Of a DNA stretch of 32,158 nt, positions 15,665 through 23,287 are shown piece after piece. Position numbers and translations under genes: made by a program. Origin of the DNA: CAZMXI01 sp964570205. Its GTDB lineage: Bacteria; Planctomycetota; Phycisphaerae; Tepidisphaerales; Tepidisphaeraceae. The stretch is from assembly GCA_964570205.1 (NCBI GenBank), contig CAZMXI010000034.1, positions 1-32,158 on the forward strand. The letters are read 5' to 3'. Below the pieces are notes generated by a model that did not search any database, was not told where the DNA came from, and worked only from the letters and a program-made list of their open reading frames with translations. The stretch's first letter is position 1. Every line of letters starts with the position of its first letter.

Positions 15665-16399
15665 ATGCTGGTGGATACGTACTCTCGCCGCCGGGGGTTT
15701 ACGTTGGTTGAGCTGCTTGTGGTGATTGGCATCATCGCCCTCCTGATCGCCATTCTCCTGCCCGCGTTGTCGGCCGCCAAGCAGCAGGCCAATACGCTTA
15801 AGTGCCAATCCAATCTCCGGACCATCGGCCAGATGATGAACCTGTATGCGCAGGACAACAAGGGCAAGATACCGATGGATTACTGGTATGACGACGCCAA
15901 CCTGCAGTACAGCAAGCTGGGCCACATCTTCTGGGCCGAGTCGTTCGCGCCGCTCCTGAAGAAGCAATTGCCGCCGGTCTCGCCCACTCGAACCAGAGAC
16001 AAGACGCTTGCGCCTTATCTGGCGAAGATCGAAGTGTACCAGTGCCCGAGCAATCCCAATGAACTCCAGCCGCTGGACTTTGCCATCAATGGCACGTGGA
16101 AGAGCCTGTCGTCGGGCATGATCCAGATCACGAAGATGAAGCGGGCGGCGGAGATCATCTACCTCACCGAGGCCAACATCAGCCGCCCTGTTGATGACTT
16201 CATGCAGTATGACATCTTCGAGGTGGGTCACCTTCCCTGCAATCCTCCGGGCAGCAACAACCTCAACACCGGCGCCCGTATGATGAATGACAACCGCCAT
16301 CGCGGCAACGCCAACGCCCTGTTTTTTGATGGACACGTTACCGGCAAGCCGTTCAAGCACTACACCCTGAAGGACTTTGACCTGTCGCTGGCCAACTGA
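15665..16399 (+). CDS. Prepilin-like protein with H-X9-DG motif
   Basis: A 244-residue type IV pilin/pseudopilin-like protein. The leader ends RRRG-FTLVELLVVIGIIALL: cleavage is expected after G11, with F12 at the mature N-terminus and E16 as the fifth mature residue, as prepilin peptidase substrates require. The hydrophobic helix runs to about residue 33. The C-terminal motif HRGNANALFFDGH fits the H-X9-DG pattern of the very large DUF1559-like families of Planctomycetota and Lentisphaerota. Such proteins occur in dozens of copies per genome; their role is unclear, perhaps in an envelope-associated type II secretion-like machine. The ATG at 15665 has GAGG 6 nt upstream; a TTG four codons earlier is less likely. 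Confidence 0.9.
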   Translation: MLVDTYSRRRGFTLVELLVVIGIIALLIAILLPALSAAKQQANTLKCQSNLRTIGQMMNLYAQDNKGKIPMDYWYDDANLQYSKLGHIFWAESFAPLLKKQLPPVSPTRTRDKTLAPYLAKIEVYQCPSNPNELQPLDFAINGTWKSLSSGMIQITKMKRAAEIIYLTEANISRPVDDFMQYDIFEVGHLPCNPPGSNNLNTGARMMNDNRHRGNANALFFDGHVTGKPFKHYTLKDFDLSLAN

Positions 16400-16443
16400 A
16401 ATCCGGTCCGTCTACGCAAACGTCGATGACCGAAAAGACCAGA

Positions 16444-16466
16444 GCCCGGAAACCAAGTCTCCGGGC
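16444..16466. terminator. Hairpin between convergent genes
   Basis: A 7-bp perfect stem (GCCCGGA/TCCGGGC) with a 9-nt loop lies between the convergent prepilin and metK genes. No T-run follows on either strand, so an intrinsic terminator is only partly supported; it may act in both directions with help from Rho. Confidence 0.45.
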
Positions 16467-16507
16467 CCTGTCACGATGCGATATCGGCGAGCAGGCGATA
16501 ACGGGCA

Positions 16508-17734
16508 TCACCCCGTCTTGCGGGCCTTCAGGCCCGCCGCCTTGGCCAGCGCTTCGGCCTTGTCCGTCTTCTCCCAGGTAAACAATCCGTCGATAGCGAT
16601 GCGACCGAAATGCCCGTGTCGCGCGGTTTGCTTGTAGATCGGCCGCAACAGGTCCAGATGCTTGATGATCGCCCTCGGCGTGAGCGGGAAGTGCCGCTGG
16701 ACCAATTCGGCGATCTGATCTTCCGGCAACACCGCTGTGCCTTCGGTGCTGACGGTGACGCTGACCGGCTGGGCCACGCCGATAGCGTAGGCGAGCTGCA
16801 CTTCGCAGTTGCGGGCGAGACCCGCGGCAACCACATTCTTGGCGATGTAGCGGGCCATGTAACTGGCCGAGCGATCGACCTTGGATGGGTCCTTGCCGGA
16901 GAAGGCGCCGCCGCCGTGCGCCCCGCGGCCGCCATAGGTATCGACGATGATCTTCCGGCCGGTGAGCCCCGAATCGCCATGCGGCCCTCCGACGACAAAC
17001 TTGCCGGTGGGATTGATGTGGAACGTGATGTCATCGTTCCAGAATTTCCGGGGAATGACGGGGCGAATCACCTGTTCAATGATCTGACGCTTGGCTTTTT
17101 CGGTGATGCTGTCTTTCTTCCGGTCAACCACGCTTTCGTCGTGCTGCGTCGAGACCACGACCGTATGCACGCGAACGGGCCGCTCGTTTTCGTACTCCAC
17201 GGTTACCTGACTCTTGCCGTCCGGACGCAGCCAGGGGATTCTGCCCTTGAACCGAAGTTCGGCCAACCGCTCGACGATTCGATGCGCCAGATGGATCGGC
17301 AGCGGCATCAGTGTATCGGTTTCGTCTGTGGCATAGCCGAACATCAGGCCCTGGTCGCCCGCGCCCTGCTCGCGGGCATTGTCCTCGGCGCGATCAACGC
17401 CGCGGGCGATGTCCGGCGACTGGCTGTGAATGGCAGTCAGCACGCCGCAGGAGAAGGCGTCAAAGCCCAGTTCGGGATGGATGTAGCCGATGTCGCGGAT
17501 TGTGTCCCGTGCCACCTGGGCGGCATCGACATAGGCCTCCGTCGTTACTTCGCCCGCGAGGATCACCTGGCCCGTGGTCACCAGCGTCTCGCAAGCCACT
17601 CGGCTGCGCGGGTCCTGTGCCAGCAAGGCGTCGAGGATGGCATCGGATATCTGATCGGCCACTTTGTCCGGGTGGCCCATCGTGACGGATTCGCTGGTAA
17701 ACAGGTGCTTGGTACGACGGAATTGAGGCGACAC
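16508..17734 (-). CDS. metK: S-adenosylmethionine synthase
   Basis: MetK makes S-adenosylmethionine from methionine and ATP in the cytosol. The 408-residue product has all signatures: TSESVTMGHPDK with H21, the ATP-binding GAGDQGLMFGYATDE, and the P-loop-like GGGAFSGKDPSKVDRSA. Length agrees with bacterial enzymes. The start is a GTG at 17734 with GGAAGGAG 5-8 nt upstream; the open frame extends more than 350 codons further but crosses the divergent DUF3891 gene, so that part is not real. The gene converges with the prepilin gene and diverges from the DUF3891 gene. Up to about 205 nt upstream are free for its promoter and leader, in which I could not recognise a known SAM riboswitch. Confidence 0.96.
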   Translation of the reverse strand: MSPQFRRTKHLFTSESVTMGHPDKVADQISDAILDALLAQDPRSRVACETLVTTGQVILAGEVTTEAYVDAAQVARDTIRDIGYIHPELGFDAFSCGVLTAIHSQSPDIARGVDRAEDNAREQGAGDQGLMFGYATDETDTLMPLPIHLAHRIVERLAELRFKGRIPWLRPDGKSQVTVEYENERPVRVHTVVVSTQHDESVVDRKKDSITEKAKRQIIEQVIRPVIPRKFWNDDITFHINPTGKFVVGGPHGDSGLTGRKIIVDTYGGRGAHGGGAFSGKDPSKVDRSASYMARYIAKNVVAAGLARNCEVQLAYAIGVAQPVSVTVSTEGTAVLPEDQIAELVQRHFPLTPRAIIKHLDLLRPIYKQTARHGHFGRIAIDGLFTWEKTDKAEALAKAAGLKARKTG

Positions 17735-17940
17735 GACCGCTCCTTCCAATGGTTCAGGATAAGCGAAGGTAGATGACTCAAGAAAGCAATGGTCTAATCC
17801 GAGACGGGTGCGCCGCCGGAGAGCAGCCTGACCTGATCGCCAGAACCGAACGCTTGGCTCCGAACCACACGCATCCATGTATGAGGATAATCTAGGCAAA
17901 CGGGTCTTTCCTTGCAAGCGAATCGCGTTTGGCACGGCCC

Positions 17941-17968
17941 TTGTCAGCGGACACGGTTGTCCTACAAT
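17941..17968 (+). promoter_or_regulatory. Promoter for a probably leaderless DUF3891 transcript
   Basis: TTGTCA (17941-17946), a 16-bp spacer and TACAAT (17963-17968) form a good sigma70-type promoter. The gene's ATG starts at 17975, only 6 nt after the -10 box, so the expected transcription start coincides with the start codon. Confidence 0.6.
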
Positions 17969-17974
17969 CCGGCA

Positions 17975-18814
17975 ATGATCCGCCGGAGCGTTGGCGAGCA
18001 GTTCCTTCTCATTCCCCAGCATGAACATGCGCAACTCAGCGGGCGGCTGGCACAGCACCTGGGCAATGCCGCCTTCGATGAGCCGGACCCCTATGAGCCG
18101 ACCATCCGCGCGACGGGCGACCACGATTGCGGATGGCCCGTTCACGATGAACAGCCCACCCTGAACAGCAACGGCCTGCCGACAGACGTATTCGAGAGTC
18201 CGCTGCCCATGGCACTGAGGCTCTGGGCCGAGGCAGTCAATCGAGTGGCCGGCGCAGGGGCTTATGCGCAGCTTCTGGTGAGTCTCCATGTCCTGAGCCT
18301 GTCGAGCTATGCGGCTCGGAACCCCCACACGCCCAGGGAGATTTTTGAGCTCAACCAGTTTCAGCACCAGCAGGTGGAGATACAGACGACACTTCGCCGT
18401 CAATTGGGATTGGCGACGGACATCCCCGTCCGGCTGGGCTTGGCGGTACGCGAAGACTTGCCGGCCGAACAACAACTCAAGAGAAACCACGGGATCCTTC
18501 AAGCGATGGATCGCGTGAGCCTGGCGCTGTGTTGTTCCCATGTTCCATTTGATGGCGTCGACAGCGTTGTCTTCCGGAACGGCCAGTCGCCCAGGCGTCT
18601 TGTGTTCAGCCGGCCTGATTCGCGGACGCTGGCGATCAGCCCCTGGCCATTTGACCGGTCGCCGCTGACGTTCGCCGTTCTCGGCAGGACGGTCCCGGCG
18701 AGGCGTTACGACAGCGACAGCGCCTTCTGCAGGGTCTATTCGGCCGCCACTACGCAGACGCTCCGGTTGACCGTTGTCTCGGCCGATGGACCTGCCCATG
18801 CCGCCAATTCGTAG
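17975..18814 (+). CDS. DUF3891 family protein
   Basis: A 279-residue cytosolic protein. The opening MIRRSVGEQFLLIPQHEHAQ is characteristic of DUF3891, whose members start with a short beta hairpin, then the Q-H-x-H-A/x-L-S-G helix. Histidines recur (for example GDHDCGWPVHDEQP and LLVSLHVLSLSSY), as expected for a possible metal-binding helical bundle resembling HD-type folds, but no activity is established for the family. No ribosome-binding site precedes the ATG at 17975, and the promoter lies directly in front of it, so the mRNA is probably leaderless. An upstream TTG gives 21 extra residues that do not look native. It diverges from metK. Confidence 0.8.
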   Translation: MIRRSVGEQFLLIPQHEHAQLSGRLAQHLGNAAFDEPDPYEPTIRATGDHDCGWPVHDEQPTLNSNGLPTDVFESPLPMALRLWAEAVNRVAGAGAYAQLLVSLHVLSLSSYAARNPHTPREIFELNQFQHQQVEIQTTLRRQLGLATDIPVRLGLAVREDLPAEQQLKRNHGILQAMDRVSLALCCSHVPFDGVDSVVFRNGQSPRRLVFSRPDSRTLAISPWPFDRSPLTFAVLGRTVPARRYDSDSAFCRVYSAATTQTLRLTVVSADGPAHAANS

Positions 18815-18866
18815 CTCTGGATGTCATTTGGCGGCCTTGAGAAGCGGTCGCTGGGGCTATTCCACC

Positions 18867-18895
18867 TTGACAGTGTACCCGGCCGCTCCTAGCTT
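18867..18895 (+). promoter_or_regulatory. Candidate promoter of the DUF151 gene
   Basis: A perfect -35 TTGACA (18867-18872) is followed after 17 bp by a weak -10 (TAGCTT, 18890-18895). Transcription would begin around 18902, about 20 nt before the ATG. Confidence 0.45.
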
Positions 18896-18922
18896 TATGT
18901 GCGATGCAGCGGAGATGAGCTT

Positions 18923-19318
18923 ATGGCCGTCCAGATGGAACTGTCCAGAATCGTGATCAGCGAGATGCAGGACAGGCAACTCATCTGGCTAAGGGAAGTC
19001 GACGGCGAACGCACCTTTCAGATCGTGATTGGCGCCTACGAGGCGATGGCCATCGACCGCCGCCTTAAGGGCAACCCGATGCCTCGTCCGATGACGCACG
19101 ATCTGTTGGCCAACGTCATCGAAGCGCTGGGCGGGCGGATCGAGAGAATCGAGATCAACGACCTTCAAACCGGGACGTTTTTCGCCAAGATTCACATCCG
19201 TCAGAATGGGCAGCTCGTTCAGATAGACAGCCGGCCAAGCGATGCGATCGCGCTCGGCATCGCGTCGATGGTCCCCATCTACGTTGCAGATCACGTCCTC
19301 CAGGAAGCTGCCGATTAA
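18923..19318 (+). CDS. Bifunctional nuclease (DUF151) family protein
   Basis: A 131-residue single-domain DUF151 protein. The family's core is visible: the opening strands with LIWLREVDGERTFQIVIGAYEA, the R-P-M-T-H-D-L segment and the signature RPSDAIALGIASMVPIYVAD. A plant and some bacterial members have been reported to have DNase/RNase activity, but many family members are uncharacterised. There is no signal peptide. The ATG at 18923 has GGAG 8 nt upstream. It has its own candidate promoter and lies between DUF3891 and the PII-Amt pair; a functional link to either is not evident. Confidence 0.88.
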   Translation: MAVQMELSRIVISEMQDRQLIWLREVDGERTFQIVIGAYEAMAIDRRLKGNPMPRPMTHDLLANVIEALGGRIERIEINDLQTGTFFAKIHIRQNGQLVQIDSRPSDAIALGIASMVPIYVADHVLQEAAD

Positions 19319-19469
19319 AAAACAGGCGACGATACGCTTCTCGCTGCCGCTTGCCGCCTAATCGCGCAACATCGGAAGGGGTTGTGAATGGGCTCGCCAA
19401 GAGTGTGGCCATGTGACTATCCCATTCTTCTATAATGACTTATGTCGTATTCCAGGAGATTCGGATCAT

Positions 19470-19486
19470 CTGGCACAGCAGTTGTT
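19470..19486 (+). promoter_or_regulatory. Sigma54-like element upstream of the PII gene
   Basis: CTGGCAC, five bases, then TTGTT matches the sigma54 pattern TGGCAC-N5-TTGC except that the -12 GC is GT; GG and GT are separated by exactly 10 bp. In many bacteria PII-Amt genes are transcribed by sigma54 with NtrC. A perfect TATAAT at 19431-19436 without a good -35 is the competing sigma70 candidate. Confidence 0.3.
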
Positions 19487-19569
19487 CTAGCCATAAGCGT
19501 TGCAGTTGGTGGCGGTTGTGGAACCGCCGTGGATCGACAGCCGTTGGCCAATGTCAAGGAGTGCCCGCC

Positions 19570-19908
19570 ATGCAGATGATCGAAGCAGTCATCAAGCCCC
19601 ATAAGCTGGACGCCGTGAAGACGGCGCTGGCTAAGTTGGGGATTCTGGGAGTCACGGCCGTCGAATGCAAAGGCTTCGGTCGCCAGATGGGGCACACCGA
19701 ACGTTATCGCGGTGCCAAGATGGATGTGGGCTTCGTCCCCAAGGTCCTGCTCAAGATATGCGTCAAGTCCGCGGACATGGAGAAGGCGATCAGCACTATC
19801 GTCGAGGCCGCCCGAACTGGCGAGGTGGGCGATGGAAAGCTGTTTGTCTATCCGGTTGCCCGGGTAGTCCGCATTCGTACCGGAGAGACGGACGAGCAGG
19901 CGCTCTGA
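19570..19908 (+). CDS. Nitrogen regulatory PII protein with Met51 in the T-loop
   Basis: A 112-residue PII protein of the GlnB/GlnK type, a cytosolic trimer that reads 2-oxoglutarate and ATP/ADP and controls ammonium uptake. The alignment to GlnB is gap-free: KGFGRQMGHTERYRGAKMDV gives Y46, R47, A49, K50, M51. The uridylylated Tyr51 is replaced by Met and Glu50 by Lys, and the cyanobacterial phosphorylation Ser49 is Ala, so neither known covalent switch is possible at these positions. The B-loop TGEVGDGKLFV and C-loop residues are intact, so nucleotide binding should persist. AAGGAG lies 8 nt before the ATG. The ammonium transporter gene follows 103 bp downstream, which favours a GlnK-like role. 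Confidence 0.95.
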   Translation: MQMIEAVIKPHKLDAVKTALAKLGILGVTAVECKGFGRQMGHTERYRGAKMDVGFVPKVLLKICVKSADMEKAISTIVEAARTGEVGDGKLFVYPVARVVRIRTGETDEQAL

Positions 19909-19976
19909 GGCGGGTACCTGCGTTCCTGGAGGCATTTCCTCACGCATTGAGGCATTGATTACACGACCATACGTTC

Positions 19977-19994
19977 GGCCGGATGAGGCCGGCC
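19977..19994 (+). other. Intercistronic hairpin just before the Amt ribosome-binding site
   Basis: GGCCGG/CCGGCC arms of 6 bp enclose ATGAGG. The stem ends 3 nt before the GAGGAGG ribosome-binding site of the transporter gene. It could modulate translation or mRNA stability in the PII-Amt transcript; no terminator tail follows. Confidence 0.35.
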
Positions 19995-20011
19995 GGCGAG
20001 GAGGAACAGGT

Positions 20012-21469
20012 ATGTTGCGCGCATTGCCTTTGTCTGGACACGCTGTGAGCCGGCTGCTGGTGTGCGTCGCCGTCCTGGCGCTGGCGCCCGCGGCGCAGGC
20101 CGGCGTGGCGCCACTGGAGTACAAGACCGTTGCAGACATCAGCGCCGGTGACACGGCCTGGATGCTGACCAGCGCTGCGCTGGTGCTGATGATGACCGGG
20201 CCGGGGCTGGCTCTGTTCTATTCTGGCCTGGTGCGGCGAAAGAACGTGCTGGCAACCATGATGCAGAGCTTCGTTCTCATGGCGGCGGTAAGCGTCGCAT
20301 GGGCCGTGGTGGGTTATAGCCTGGCGTTCGACACGGGCAACCCGTTTATCGGCGGGCTTGACCTGATGTTCCTGAAGAACGTCGGTTTCGAGCCGGTGGA
20401 GTATGCCGGCACCGTTCCGCACACGACCTTCATGATCTTCCAGCTCATGTTTGCGATCATCACTCCAGCGCTGATTTGCGGCGCGTACGCGGAGCGGATG
20501 AAGTTCAGCAGCATGCTGCTGTTCTCTATCCTCTGGCTGCTGGGCATCTACTGTCCGCTGGCGCATATGGTGTGGGGCAAGGGCGGGCTTTTCAATGCCT
20601 TCCTGGCAGACGGGCTGAACATCCCCGCGTTGGATTTCGCTGGCGGCACGGTGGTACATATCAGCTCAGGCGTGTCGGCCCTCGTTTGCGCCCTGGTGCT
20701 CGGCAAGCGTAAGGGGTACGGCAGCGTGCCGATGCCCCCGCACAGCGTGGTCTTGAGCGTGATTGGCGCGGCGCTGCTGTGGGTGGGCTGGTTTGGCTTC
20801 AATGGCGGCAGCGCGCTCGGTGCCAATGCCCTGGCATCCAACGCCTTCGCGGCGACGCATTTCGCCGCGGCTGCGGCTGCGCTGAGTTGGATGTTCATCG
20901 AGTGGCTCAAAACCGGTAAGCCGACCGTCCTGGGCGCGATTTCCGGCGCAGTGGCGGGGCTGGTCGTGGTGACTCCCGCCAGCGGCTTCACCACGCCAAT
21001 GTGGGGGCTTGTCATGGGCGCGATCGGCGGCGTGGCCTGCTTCTTTGCCGCGACGAGCCTGAAACATGCCCTGGGCTACGATGATTCGCTGGACGCGTTC
21101 GGAGTTCACGGCGTTGGCGGAACCCTGGGCGCGATCCTAACGGGCGTGTTCGCCGTGGGCGCGATCAACTCCGGCAAGAGCGGGCTGATCGAGGGCAACA
21201 CAGTGCAGTTTCTAAATCAGCTCATGGCGACTGGACTCACATGGGTGTTTGCGGGCGTCGGCACGCTGGTGATCCTGAAAGCGGTTGACTTGACATGTGG
21301 CCTGCGGGTGGGCGAGTCCGAGGAGTACGACGGGCTTGATCTCACGCAGCACGGCGAAGCCGGCTACAACTTCGAGGAAGCGTACAGCTCGACGAGCCTC
21401 GATACCGTGGTTGCCCCCTTGCCCGGCAGCGCCCCGTCCACGGCAGATGCGAAAGTCTCTCATGCGTAG
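20012..21469 (+). CDS. amt: Ammonium transporter (Amt family)
   Basis: A 485-residue inner-membrane ammonium channel. A cleavable signal peptide (LLVCVAVLALAPAAQAG, about residues 15-32) precedes the helices, as in E. coli AmtB. The pore twin histidines are H216 (GGTVVHISSG) and H366 (FGVHGVGG), exactly 150 residues apart as in AmtB. The cytosolic tail has GLRVGESEEYDGLDLTQHGE, which in AmtB meets the PII T-loop; it continues with about 35 further low-complexity residues. GAGGAGG lies about 8 nt before the ATG at 20012. With the PII gene 103 bp upstream, this is the usual membrane-gated PII-Amt pair. Confidence 0.96.
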   Translation: MLRALPLSGHAVSRLLVCVAVLALAPAAQAGVAPLEYKTVADISAGDTAWMLTSAALVLMMTGPGLALFYSGLVRRKNVLATMMQSFVLMAAVSVAWAVVGYSLAFDTGNPFIGGLDLMFLKNVGFEPVEYAGTVPHTTFMIFQLMFAIITPALICGAYAERMKFSSMLLFSILWLLGIYCPLAHMVWGKGGLFNAFLADGLNIPALDFAGGTVVHISSGVSALVCALVLGKRKGYGSVPMPPHSVVLSVIGAALLWVGWFGFNGGSALGANALASNAFAATHFAAAAAALSWMFIEWLKTGKPTVLGAISGAVAGLVVVTPASGFTTPMWGLVMGAIGGVACFFAATSLKHALGYDDSLDAFGVHGVGGTLGAILTGVFAVGAINSGKSGLIEGNTVQFLNQLMATGLTWVFAGVGTLVILKAVDLTCGLRVGESEEYDGLDLTQHGEAGYNFEEAYSSTSLDTVVAPLPGSAPSTADAKVSHA

Positions 21470-21586
21470 GGTCGTTCGGAAGTAGGCCGGTTCCGCGGCC
21501 AGCTCTGACTGTAGCGGGTTGAGGCTGCGGGTGTTCAATTGCCGCGGGCCGGCCCGGACGACCTGCACCACTCGTGCGGAGCGCAG

Positions 21587-22306
21587 ATGCTCACCGGTCG
21601 TCCGAATCCTCAGCAGGCACCGGCCAATGCGCCGCCCTCGGGCGCATTGGCCGTTCTCTTGCGCCAGGTGGAGCGGCAGCGCCGCATCGTGCAACAAAGC
21701 GGCGCGATTCCCCGGTGCTGCGTCTCTCTGTTGACCCGCATCACGCAGGCGAGCTTTGAACTGGAAGACCTGTGCATCACCGCGCAGGAATTGGAACTGG
21801 CCCGCGCACCCTCGACACAGCCTCGGCGTCTGCGGCCGCTGCAGGTGCTTCGCTTCCGCAATCACATGGCGATTCTGCGCGCGATCGAGCGAAGCACGGA
21901 AAGACAGGAGCCGATCGGACCGGCGGCCGTGCTGCGCTGGTACACATCCATCAGTTGCGGGCTGTCGATCGCTCCGGTGGATGAGCCCCGCACCGCCAGG
22001 CTGGAACGGGTGCTCCGCCGGATCAACTCGCCCAATCTCCGGATTCAGCAGGCGGTGCCGGATGCATGCGAGCTGCATGTGTGCCTGATGGCCGACCCGG
22101 TCTTTCCCGGTTTCAACGGGCTGGTGTCGCGGCTGCTGCTGCAATACAGCCTGCTGCGGTGCGGGCTGACGATGGTGGCGCTGGACCCGGCCCGGGATTG
22201 CTTGAGGCTGCGGGATCCGGCCGCACTGGCGCCGCGACTGCTTGAACTCGTGCTGCAAAGCTGGGATGGGCTGCGGCCGGAACCGAAGTCCCGCCCGGTT
22301 CGTTGA
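21587..22306 (+). CDS. Degenerate Fic-fold protein
   Basis: A 239-residue cytosolic protein. Its C-terminal third contains RLLLQYSLLRCGL preceded by DPVFPGFNGLVS, which aligns with the Fic core HPFxDGNGRxxRLLLNYLLLRAG. The anchor helix is well kept but the catalytic His is Asp, GNGR is lost and one residue is inserted, so AMP transfer by the usual mechanism is not expected. The rest (VLRWYTSISCGLSIAP) fits the helices before the Fic motif. The ATG at 21587 has GGAG 5 nt upstream, but a 13-bp hairpin lies within the first 25 codons, so a start further downstream is possible. It follows the Amt gene by 117 bp. The family call is an inference from one motif region. Confidence 0.55.
   Translation: MLTGRPNPQQAPANAPPSGALAVLLRQVERQRRIVQQSGAIPRCCVSLLTRITQASFELEDLCITAQELELARAPSTQPRRLRPLQVLRFRNHMAILRAIERSTERQEPIGPAAVLRWYTSISCGLSIAPVDEPRTARLERVLRRINSPNLRIQQAVPDACELHVCLMADPVFPGFNGLVSRLLLQYSLLRCGLTMVALDPARDCLRLRDPAALAPRLLELVLQSWDGLRPEPKSRPVR
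21621..21660 (+). terminator. 13-bp hairpin, probable terminator or attenuator after amt
   Basis: A perfect 13-bp stem (CGGCCAATGCGCC at 21621-21633 and its complement at 21641-21653) encloses a 7-nt loop and is followed by TTCTCTT. This is the strongest hairpin in the window and has the shape of an intrinsic terminator for the PII-Amt transcript, yet it falls inside the 5' part of the Fic-like reading frame. Confidence 0.65.
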
Positions 22307-22396
22307 CTGCCGGTGCTTCCCTCGGGGCGGCCGGTGGGTACACTGTCATGCAATGCGCGAAGGATGGATGAGGTTCAAGTCACTAACCGAGGCCCT

Positions 22397-23287
22397 ATGA
22401 ATCCGAACAGCCTTCTTGATGCGTTGCAGAGCCGGTTGCTATTGTGCGATGGGGCGATGGGCACGCAACTCATCGCCCGCGGCCTTCAACCGGGCGCGTG
22501 TGGCGAGAAGTGGAACGTAGAACGGCCGGACGCGGTGGAAGACATTCACCTCGCGTATCGCCTGGCGGGCTGCGACCTGATCACGACCAACACGTTTGGC
22601 TGCTCGGAGCCGGCGCTGCTCAGGCATGACCTGGCCAGGGCAGTGCGTGAGCTGAATCGCGCCGGGGCGCAGATTGCCGCCAAGGTGGCCGGGAGCGACG
22701 CGTGGGTTCTGGGCGATGTGGGGCCATTCGGCGGTTTCCTTGAGCCGGTAGGTGACATGGATGCCCGGATGCTGCAGGAGATATTCCGCCAGCAGTGCTC
22801 GGGGCTGTACGAGGGTGGGGCGGACGCAATCATTGTCGAGACGATGTCGGATCCGATGGAACTGGCGATAGCGGTGCAGGCGGCGCGAGACATCAGCAAC
22901 TGGCCGATCATTGCGACGTACTCGTTCAACGCGGCCGGGCCGGGGGAGTTCCGGACCATGATGGGAAGCACGGTGGCGGAGGCGGTGGAGATGGGCCGCC
23001 GGGCGGGGGCGAACATCATCGGGGCCAACTGCGGGACGGGGATCTCGCTGGAGGGCTACGTGCGGCTGGCCGAGCAGATCGTGAAGGTGGCCGACGACAC
23101 GCCGGTGATCATGCAGCCGAACGCGGGGCAGCCGGAGATGGTCGAAGGGAAGCTGGTGTACCGAGCGACGCCGGCCGACATGGCCGCGATCGTGAGGCCG
23201 CTGCTGGACCTGGGGGTTAAGGTGATCGGTGGATGCTGCGGGACATCGCCGGAACATCTGCGGGCGATGCGTGACGTGATGAGATGA
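22397..23287 (+). CDS. Homocysteine S-methyltransferase family protein (BHMT/MetH N-domain type)
   Basis: A 296-residue cytosolic barrel enzyme that should transfer a methyl group to homocysteine to make methionine. The zinc ligands are C212 in GANCGTG and C280-C281 in GGCCGTSPEH. The N-terminal barrel signature LLCDGAMGTQLIARG is present. Candidate methyl donors in this family are betaine, S-methylmethionine or dimethylsulfonium compounds; it is a single domain with no cobalamin or folate modules, so it is not a full MetH. GAGG is 6 nt before the ATG at 22397; longer frames upstream do not look native. It works in the same pathway as metK, located about 5 kb away on the other strand. Confidence 0.9.
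   Translation: MNPNSLLDALQSRLLLCDGAMGTQLIARGLQPGACGEKWNVERPDAVEDIHLAYRLAGCDLITTNTFGCSEPALLRHDLARAVRELNRAGAQIAAKVAGSDAWVLGDVGPFGGFLEPVGDMDARMLQEIFRQQCSGLYEGGADAIIVETMSDPMELAIAVQAARDISNWPIIATYSFNAAGPGEFRTMMGSTVAEAVEMGRRAGANIIGANCGTGISLEGYVRLAEQIVKVADDTPVIMQPNAGQPEMVEGKLVYRATPADMAAIVRPLLDLGVKVIGGCCGTSPEHLRAMRDVMR

Noticed and set aside
16610..17776. 388-codon plus-strand open frame
   Set aside because: Antisense to metK, whose identity is certain.
17735..18799. N-terminal extension of metK to 763 residues
   Set aside because: The extra 355 residues are antisense to the DUF3891 gene, and a GTG with a strong ribosome-binding site starts MetK at its normal N-terminus.
21212..22258. 348-codon minus-strand open frame downstream of amt
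   Set aside because: Runs antisense through both amt and the Fic-like gene, with low-complexity Q/R-rich sequence and no start signal.
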